From assembly GCA_021234155.1 (NCBI GenBank), contig JAJEKV010000005.1, forward strand, positions 7,432,216 through 7,496,215: 64,000 nucleotides of DNA. The letters run 5' to 3'. Within the stretch, counting starts at the first letter, position 1, and each line of letters opens with the position of its first letter. Positions 57,484 to 64,000 of this stretch are shown piece after piece. The stretch is from Isoetes taiwanensis. Its lineage: Eukaryota; Streptophyta; Lycopodiopsida; Isoetales; Isoetaceae. The notes below the pieces were generated by a model. That model made no database searches. It was not told where the DNA came from and worked only from the letters and a program-made list of their open reading frames with translations. The position numbers and the translations under genes are program-made.

Positions 57484-57640
57484 TGGGAACAGCGTTCCCA
57501 ACTTACCGGAACGTTGTCGGAACGGCGTTCCGGGTAACATGCACATTTGGAACGGGAACAAAAGTTCCGGGAACGTGGCATGCCCCGGAACGTGTTCGGA
57601 ACCGGAACGGCGTTCGGAACGCCGTTCCCGGTAACCATGG
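57484..57640. repeat. Dense GGAAC/GTTCC palindromic cluster
   Basis: Ten GGAAC and four GTTCC pentamers in about 155 bp, many within GGAACG or CGTTCC and forming nested inverted repeats (for example GGAACGGCGTTCCGGG and TTCGGAACGCCGTTCCCGG). It is far GC-richer than its flanks. The type of element is unknown. Confidence 0.85.
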
Positions 57641-57938
57641 TTTTATTAGCACACCACCAGGCTATGATGGGGCTAATGTCCTTGCAATTCTAGTTTACTA
57701 GTATCGCGTGTAGAGATGGCATCATGACACATACAATCTTCTTTGTCTACTACAACTATACTCTTGTTTTGAGATTCACTTTTCAGCTTGGTCTATGTAC
57801 CCCAGTCGCATACCTTCAAGATTGATTTCATGGCTTTTATGCCAAAAGCACAAAACCCAAAAATTAATTTAATGGATTTTATGGTTTTGACAATTCTAGA
57901 ATTAGCTAAAAAGGATAGCTTGATGACATTACGAGAGA

Positions 57939-57966
57939 CTAGTAATGGTGCCCAGCGTTGCTGGGC
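57939..57966 (-). mobile_element. Helitron 3' terminus, minus orientation
   Basis: On the minus strand, hairpin GCCCAGCAACGCTGGGC (57966-57950) plus ACCATTACTAG ends at 57939 with T next. The element extends rightward; its 5' end was not found before the next Helitron at 60539. Confidence 0.88.
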
Positions 57967-58194
57967 ATAAGTTGAGTGAGAGCATAAGTGAAAAGTGTGT
58001 AGTAATAATCCAACTTTTATAACCAAGCCGAGTTTTGGCCGAATGTACTGGAAAAGTAGTTAAGACCTGTAAAGGATTTTTCACATTACACAATACCATG
58101 TGGGTTTAATGTTGAGAGCTTGCAACTCAAGGACCTTAAACATAAAAGACAGGTGCTAGAGAACTTATAGAAAATGTAGTTTCTTCGAAAAAAA

Positions 58195-58990
58195 GTCGAC
58201 TGTAGTAGATTGCTCCTTTGCTTCTTATTGAGTGAATCATAAAACAACCATGTACAAAAAATTAAAGACTGTGAGGCTCTTCAAGTTGAAATGTTCATAC
58301 ATGGAATGGAGACACTTGCTCCTATCATAAAAGATCTATTCAATGAAGCTATCAGCAGGATCTTTCCTAACAATGTTATCTACCATAAATGTATGGGGAG
58401 AAATTGCAGTCTATCTGATGAGTCTCGTATCAATGCACATTTTAACCATGATGGTTATGCTAATGGCAATAATGTGAAACGACTTTTCTAAAGTTGATGT
58501 AATGTTGTTAAATGTAGTGCAATACATTTATGATTTGAAAGACATTAAAGGTTCATTGAAAACCTAGTTTGGCCATGTCCAACGTTGCCTGATGCTGCTC
58601 CCAAAACCGTAGTAGATTGCTCCTTTGCTTCTTATTGAGTGAATCATAAAACAACCATGTACAAAAAAATTAAAGATTGCGAGGCTCTTCAAGTTGAAAT
58701 GTTCATACATGGAATGGAGATACTTGCTCCTATCATAAAAGCTCTATTCAATGAAGCTATCAGCGGGAGCTTTCTTAACAATGTTATCTACCATAAATAT
58801 GTGGGGAGAAATTGCGGTCTATCTGATGAGTCTCGTATCAATGCACATTTTAACCATGCTAGTTATGCTAATGGCAATAATGTGAAACGACTTTTCTAAA
58901 GTTGATATAATGTCATTAAATGTAGTTGCAACATATTTATGATTTGAAAGATATTAAAGGTCATTGAAAACCTAGTTTGGCCATGTCACG
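58195..58990 (+). repeat. Tandem duplication of about 410 bp with LINE-like coding
   Basis: Two copies (about 58200-58590 and 58610-58990) share GTAGTAGATTGCTCCTTTGC through to TGAAAACCTAGTTTGGCCAT. Each encodes EALQVEMFIHGME(T/I)LAPIIK and LFNEAIS, which resembles the segment just before the RT domain in plant LINEs. Later residues (CGLSDESRINAHFNH) are unassigned. Confidence 0.75.
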
Positions 58991-59458
58991 TGTGGAGTTC
59001 AAAGATCTGATGTGACTTCATTATCAATAAAAAGCTAACATTGCGTTAAATATAAATTTGAGACCAAACAACAGTGTAATAGCAAGTTGGGTTCATGCGT
59101 ATACATTTTATTAACATTTTGCCTCGGGTTTTAATGTAACTTTACAGAGCTCCCCATGTAATAGCAATTTGAGATTGTATCTTAAATCATTATTACCAAT
59201 CTGACATTTTATTGAGAATTCGAATCTGCAATATAGATATTGTTCTGTCCAATCATTTTACCCTGTATCTGTGACTGGAACAGGCACAACCAACCATGAA
59301 CTGCGTCTGCTCTGGTTGAATTATGAATGACCATGAAATAAGGGATGCATTATGAAGAGCAATATGTGTAACATAAAATGAATCTGATCTGGATTGAAGT
59401 GATTTGGAAGCATCGGTGTGATGTAACTCTGGGTGGTCAAGAGATCTCTATCATGAAG

Positions 59459-60304
59459 CTAAAAAACTCCTTCAATTTGGAGTTGGAACAACCTGTGCCC
59501 TTTTTTGATCTGCTCCCAGTATCTGTAAAATGAAGACTTGCTCACGCCAAGAATCCATCTCAATGCTCTCATACATACCTTCAGGCCCCTCAATTGATAT
59601 AGTAACCTTCCTGTGTTTTCATCATAGCTGGAATTTCTACACAAGGAGTAGATGAAATTAATCCTATCTTTCTGAAGCTGTCCAATATATTGGGACCTTA
59701 TCTGCACGAGGTCATCCACACTATACTGGACTGTGCAATCTAGATTGCAACACTTTTGTCCCCTAATTGCATCTTTCTTTGGTTGGGTCCATACTTTCCA
59801 TCCTTTCTAAATATTTGTCACTTCTAGCCCTCTTGGGCACCCTTGGATGCCTTTTATGAAAAATATAGCGCCTCTTCCTTCAAAGGATGCTCATCCACCA
59901 CCGAATCTTCCACATGGCCTGGGGTGGGCCTTGGGGTATCTAGTTCAGTAGGGCCTTCCAGGTTCTCACCATTCTTGTGTGTAATATATCTAATTGGCCA
60001 TCTTAACTGAGTTTGGGACTCCAACAACCCAGAGCACACAATGCAATCACTAGAGCTTCCTGGGACATGATTGTATCAACTTGGATAAGAAGCTTCCCAA
60101 TGCCAACTCCAAGATGATCATCTCCCAGCTTTCATCATTCACACTATCAAAAGGATCAACTGCAATTATGATGCCCTCTGCAAATACTGTCTCGTTGCAA
60201 GGGTGCAACAATAAGCAGGCCATATTCTTCCATTGGAGCCTAGGGCAATGTCCCGTTGGCTCCATTTTGCTCATCTCACATGCTCCCTGAATGAAAAAGT
60301 ACAC
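59459..60304 (-). pseudogene. Unclassified conserved-looking ORF pieces, possibly transposon-derived
   Basis: Minus strand, 60304-60050 reads EPTGHCPRLQWKNMACLLLH and AEGIIIAVDPFDSVNDESWE; then 60039-59854 carries on in another frame; then 59760-59459 reads CCNLDCTVQYSVDDLVQIRS and ALRWILGVSKSSFYRYWEQI. The CCxxxC cluster plus a helix-turn-helix-like segment suggests a DNA-binding protein such as a transposase N terminus. I cannot name the family. Several stops and frame changes separate the pieces. Confidence 0.4.
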
Positions 60305-60536
60305 ATTAAAACCATATAGCCATGAACACTACAAATATGACCATATAAACCATATAAAACCATACAAACATATTAAATATAAAACATATAACCATATATA
60401 ACCATATAAACCATATAAAACCAGATAACCATATTAAATATAAACCATATATATAACCATTAAAACCATATAAAACCAGATAACCATATTAAATATAAAC
60501 CATATATAACCATTAAAACCATACAACCATATTAAA
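60305..60536. repeat. AT-rich minisatellite (CCATATAAA units)
   Basis: Irregular tandem repeats of ACCATATAAA, AACCAGATAACCATATT and AAATATAAACCATATAT-type segments, ending exactly where the next Helitron begins. Confidence 0.9.
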
Positions 60537-60585
60537 TACTAGTAAATTACCCACCTTCGGTGGGCATCCCATGTGGTTGTGATGT

Positions 60586-60713
60586 GGAACGTGAAGGGGA
60601 AGGGCCTTCTTGCCATCTCCATGATCTGCAGAATCCGGGAGCGCCGTTGAGACGCGACTGGATTTTGCAAGTCAGGGGGATGGCAAGAATGCTCAACCCC
60701 CCTTCACGTTTCC
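60586..60713. repeat. 128-bp fold-back in HPPD Helitron copy 1
   Basis: GGAACGTGAAGGGG, CTTGCCATC and TGCAGAATCC on the left pair with GGATTTTGCA, GATGGCAAG and CCCCTTCACGTTTCC on the right, around a loop of about 23 nt (GGGAGCGCCGTTGAGACGCG...). A second inverted pair (ACTACGTCAAGGTAAG / CTTACCTTGACGTAGT) lies at 60715-60730 and 60811-60826. Confidence 0.85.
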
Positions 60714-61124
60714 ACTACGTCAAGGTAAGCTACCAGATTCTACATGTTTTTTGGGGGCCAATTGCTATTCTGGATGAGAATGATCCAATGAACTGCCCCA
60801 ACACACAGCCACTTACCTTGACGTAGTTAAAGTTTTGGGAATCATATGCTTAAATCTAAAAATGATGATCGTTATTTATTTTGCATAGCTTGTATATTCA
60901 ATATTTTGATATTTTTGGATCATTTAGACATATTCGCTAATTTTCCACTATAACTGGGGTTGTGATAGGAGTTGTTTTGGAAGTGTCGTATTTTTGGAAG
61001 CATTGCTTCAAAATGTATTATTTGAGGATTAGTGAAATGTCCTCCTTATTCTTATATTGGATCTTTGACAAAGTGCTTGGCCAAAATCTATATTTTATGG
61101 AATAAGCGATTGACAATTAGTCCT

Positions 61125-62105
61125 TCACAATATTGAGTATTTATTAATACTAAATTCAAAAGGTCTACATGCACTGGTTACTACAAAAATGGCACAATGC
61201 TTACTATCTCCAACTGGTTTGGTAAAAATCAGTAACAACACTTCCTGATCATCCTTATCCAGCAAAATTCCAAGTTCCTCATAGAGATTCAATTGCTCTG
61301 CATCTAAGATATCACCAACTCGATGTGACAATTTGGCAATTCCTTATAATAGATTGAATTAGGCTTAGGTATAAACTCAAAATCTCCAACATTAGACTGA
61401 ATACGCATCTCTTTCAAAGTGGAAATATATCTTCACAAATTAAGGCAATATGCTGCAATCCAGGGCCTTCAATGTGTGGTGATTTGCACTTCATTCTGTA
61501 AGTGGGTTTATTGATGGATAACACCACCATCTCATTGTTGCTAGCCAAGCCAATATTATTAAGTCCATTTTCAGCAGTGCCAAGGTCACTTAAAGATTGA
61601 ATACATTTTCTACTGCATGGGCAAGCCGAAGCAATCCGGCAGACATTGGATATGACTCAAAACTGAGAAGGAAGGAGCCATATATTCATTCAAACTAATA
61701 CATCTTAGCACAACATCACCATATAAATGCGTCTCAACTATTGCAACGCTCTTACCAGATTCTTCAAAGATTTTGGGCTCCAGAACTCCAGCCGTTCCAT
61801 CTCTGACACTCAAGTCAAATGCTACCTTTGCATCATCAATTTCTATGGCTACAACGCTTACTCCAAAGCCATGGGTGTCGAAAAAACTTTGGGCTTCTTC
61901 CACAGAGTATGCAACATGAGGAGAAACAAATTCGTCTTCTGTCGCAGGTGCAGAGGAAGCGTAAGAGGGAGTAAAAGCAAAAGGTAGATTGATTAACTTG
62001 ATAATTGTAGTATGGTCTGATTTAGCAACCATATACATGGCTAAACGGAATAAAAAATGGCGCCATGTGTTGGATGCATCCCATGCATTCCCATGGCAAA
62101 ATTTA
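61125..62105 (-). pseudogene. 4-hydroxyphenylpyruvate dioxygenase (HPPD) fragment
   Basis: Pieces in the order of plant HPPD: WDASNTWRHFLFRL and MVAKSDHTT (about 62105-62015); AQSFFDTHGFGVSVVAIEID and ESGKSVAIVETHLYGDVVLR (to about 61690); SDLGTAENGLNNIGLASNNE and GPGLQHIALICEDIF (about 61590-61420); FIPKPNSIYY; and HRVGDILDAEQLNLYEELGI and LLDKDDQEVLLLIFTKPVGD (61325-61200). HPPD makes homogentisate from 4-hydroxyphenylpyruvate for tocopherol and plastoquinone synthesis. The Fe(II)-ligand region around LDHAVGN is lost in a deletion, the GLQH His is kept, and the C-terminal Glu-containing end is replaced after KPVGD. Frameshifts break it. It is sense-oriented within the Helitron. Confidence 0.92.
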
Positions 62106-62109
62106 AATA

Positions 62110-63060
62110 ACCAATAACCTTGTTATCATCACTTTAATGTGAGCAAAGAAACAATTTTAGAACTCTCAACATCTATCTAATTCATGGAATCAAGAGGAAA
62201 ATTTAGCTTATGCAACAGAGAATGAAGTTTAAATTGAGAAGATTAAGTGCAAGGGCAAAGCTTAGTTCTTATATATGCATTTTTTGGTTCTTCTGCTCAA
62301 GGGACTTGAGGAACCGGATGTGGATGTGGAGCCATTCTTGATCTGTTGCTACCTTTGCTCCAAGTAGCAATGGTTATAAGAAGTTTGTAGCCTGAAAATG
62401 CTGCAGTAATAATTTGTTAATGTATGAATCAACCCACATTAAAATAATGATCCATGCCCCAAAACTTACCAATTTGCTCGTGATATCCTCAAAACACTTG
62501 ATAAGGCCAAGTGCAAAAGATAAATGTCTCATGTCTCTGGCATCTAGACCAGAATAGCTTTGATGTGTATAGCACATGCTAGATGTAGCTTTAAAAAGAA
62601 ATAGAGATTTGTAGAATGAGCCCAGCATGGCAAGCTCGGCAACCTGGCAATGGCATTTCCTGGAGCCACAGATCTCCAAAATAGTGGCTATGGCAGAACC
62701 CATCTTCAAAATTTTCGAATGCCTCAGTTCTGCTGTCCCAGCCCCACCCGCTCCAGACCCGCTGCTCCAGACCTGCCACTGCTCTAGACCACATACCCTA
62801 CCCTGCCTAGTGCTCGACTTTGGTGCTCACGGCATAGGGTTGCCGTTCTTTTTTGCAAGAAAAAATCGCTTGCACCATATCTGTCCGGATTGGAGCCTTC
62901 ATCACATACGACAACGAAAACCCCAATTTTTGCAGATCCTTCTGCCTGCACCATCACCATCGGTCGAGCCGCCATAGTTCGTTTGATGCTACGAAAAGAA
63001 AAGAAAATCCCTAAACAAAAGAAGTTGGAATAATTGAAATGATGCCACGTGGCATAAATT
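62110..63060. other. Helitron interior upstream of the HPPD piece
   Basis: No recognised gene. A GC-richer stretch at 62690-62960 holds short open frames on both strands without motifs. It includes GGCTATGGCAGAA, a motif seen elsewhere in the window. Confidence 0.4.
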
Positions 63061-63709
63061 TAATCTGAGCCGTTCAATTTAGGGCTCGATACACTACAGA
63101 CTTACATTAAAACCTTATAATATACTAGTAAATTGCCCACCTTCGGTGGGCATCCCATGTGGTTGTGATGTGGAACGTGAAGGGGAAGGGCCTTCTTGCC
63201 ATCCCCATGACTTGCGAAATCCGGGAGCGCCGTTGAGACGCGACTGGATTTTGCAAGTCAGGGGGATGGCAAGCATGCTCAACCCCCCTTCACGTTTCCA
63301 ATGCTCAACCCCCCTTCACGTTTCCACTACGTCAAGGTAAGCTACCAGATTCTACAGGTTTTTTGGGGGCCAATTGCTATTCTGGATGAGAATGATCCAA
63401 TGAACTGCCCCAACACACAGCCACTTACCTTGACGTAGTTAAAGTTTTGGGAATCATGTGCTTAAATCTAAAAATGATGATCGTTATTTATTTTGCATAG
63501 CTTGTATATTCAATATTTTGATATTTTTGGATCATTTAGACATGTTCGCTAATTTTCCACTATAATTGGGGTTGTGTTTTGGAAGCATTGCTTCAAAATG
63601 TATTATTTGAGGATTAGTGAAATGTCCCCCTTATTCTTATATTGGATCTTTGACGAAGTGCTTGGCAAAAATCTTTATTTTATGGAATAAGCGATTGACA
63701 ATTAGTCCT

Positions 63710-63916
63710 TCACAATATTGAGTATTTATTAATACTAAATTCAAAAGGTCTACATGCACCGGTTACTACAAAAATGGCACAATGCTTACTATCTCCAACT
63801 GGTTTGGTAAAAATCAGTAACAACACTTCCTGATCATCCTTATCCAGCAAAATTCCAAGTTCCTCATAGAGATTCAATTGCTCTGCATCTAAAATATCAC
63901 CAACTCGATGTGGCAA
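63710..63916 (-). pseudogene. HPPD C-terminal fragment in Helitron copy 2
   Basis: The same HRVGDILDAEQLNLYEELGI to FTKPVGD sequence as at 61125-61331, with a few substitutions. Further HPPD sequence probably continues beyond the window. It shows that the cargo was captured before the two Helitrons separated. Confidence 0.92.
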
Positions 63917-63925
63917 TTCCTTGGG

Positions 63926-63957
63926 TTCTCGCGGACGTTAAAATTTCTATCTATCTT
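63926..63957 (+). repeat. Tiny LINE-tail insertion in the HPPD piece
   Basis: Compared with 61331-61352, copy 2 has extra sequence with GGGTTCTCGCGGACGTTAAAA and then TTTCTATCTATC. GGACGTTAAAA plus a microsatellite is the 3' tail pattern of the LINE at 1-2100. About 8 bp of the HPPD sequence are missing at the site. Confidence 0.55.
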
Positions 63958-64000
63958 ATAATAGGTTGAATTAGGCTTAGGTATAAACTCAAAATCTCCA

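Larger units (their letters stand above)
60539..63124 (-). mobile_element. Helitron carrying HPPD-like sequence, copy 1
   Basis: On the minus strand the 3' end is a hairpin of the GCCCACCGAAGGTGGGC type (60565-60549, with one outer mismatch) plus AATTTACTAG at 60539, then T. The 5' end reads TATTATAAGGTTTTAATGTA running down from about 63122, matching the family start but lacking the first TCT. Sequence next to it (GTATCGAGCCCTAAATTGAA) matches the 5' block of the other Helitrons. It abuts the 3' end of another element at 63125. Confidence 0.9.
63125..64000 (-). mobile_element. Helitron carrying HPPD-like sequence, copy 2 (cut by window edge)
   Basis: On the minus strand the 3' end is hairpin GCCCACCGAAGGTGGGC (63151-63135) plus AATTTACTAG at 63125. 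It is nearly identical to 60539 onward but has an extra copy of CAATGCTCAACCCCCCTTCA-type sequence near 63300. It contains the same 128-bp fold-back at 63172-63299. The 5' end is outside the window. Confidence 0.92.

Noticed and set aside
57452-57701. Open frames over the GGAAC cluster (Asn-Gly-Val-Pro-rich)
   Set aside because: They reflect the repeated GGAACG motif read in frame; no independent evidence of coding.

Overview
The window reads as nuclear DNA of a land plant with a large, repeat-rich genome. Evidence is AT-rich intergenic DNA, GT-AG introns, plant-type Copia and chromodomain Gypsy elements, LINEs with poly-A or microsatellite tails, a CACTA transposon, many Helitrons, and fragments of plant genes (polyphenol oxidase, laccase, 4-hydroxyphenylpyruvate dioxygenase, HUB/BRE1, RRP36). 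An IRG-like GTPase and an MLKL-like kinase tilt me toward a non-seed plant, perhaps a fern or bryophyte; this is inference.

Only two loci look like genes of the host itself. One is a three-exon IRG-like GTPase at 18.87-20.07 kb (+), with an intact predicted frame of 323 codons. The other is a tyrosine-kinase-like Ser/Thr kinase at 55.5-56.7 kb (-), cut near its C terminus by a 2.77 kb Helitron; its repetitive tail resumes at 52.7 kb.

Layout: 0-2.1 kb degenerate LINE; 2.1-3.84 kb HUB1/BRE1-like exon remnants and a decayed Helitron helicase ending in a Helitron 3' terminus; 4.6-6.94 kb LINE ORF1 with poly-A; 8.88-16.25 kb Copia element with a LINE nested in pol and a Helitron nested in the 3' LTR; 16.3-17.97 kb Helitron 3' part; 18.9-20.1 kb GTPase; 21.9-25.7 kb Helitron carrying laccase pieces; 25.7-27.56 kb polypyrimidine Helitron; 27.6-32.2 kb mostly unassigned repeats; 32.25-33.9 kb LTR-like block; 33.998-39.150 kb CACTA with TTG target duplication carrying a polyphenol oxidase fragment; 39.8-44.5 kb Gypsy chromovirus (-); 44.57-47.52 and 47.52-48.96 kb two head-to-tail Helitrons; 49.2-50.7 kb SINE array and a third polypurine Helitron end; 52.74-55.51 kb Helitron inside the kinase; 57.9-60.5 kb Helitron end with a tandem duplication and an unclassified ORF; 60.54-63.12 and 63.125->64.0 kb two head-to-tail Helitrons, both carrying 4-hydroxyphenylpyruvate dioxygenase pieces.

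The unifying system is one Helitron superfamily. Its 5' ends resemble TCTTATATTATAATG, and its 3' ends have a short GC-rich hairpin about 10 nt before CTAG or CTAA, inserted between A and T. The hairpin sequence changes between subfamilies while pairing is kept. Members carry fragments of at least two and perhaps four unrelated host genes, or kilobase polypurine tracts, and they interrupt a host kinase and other elements.
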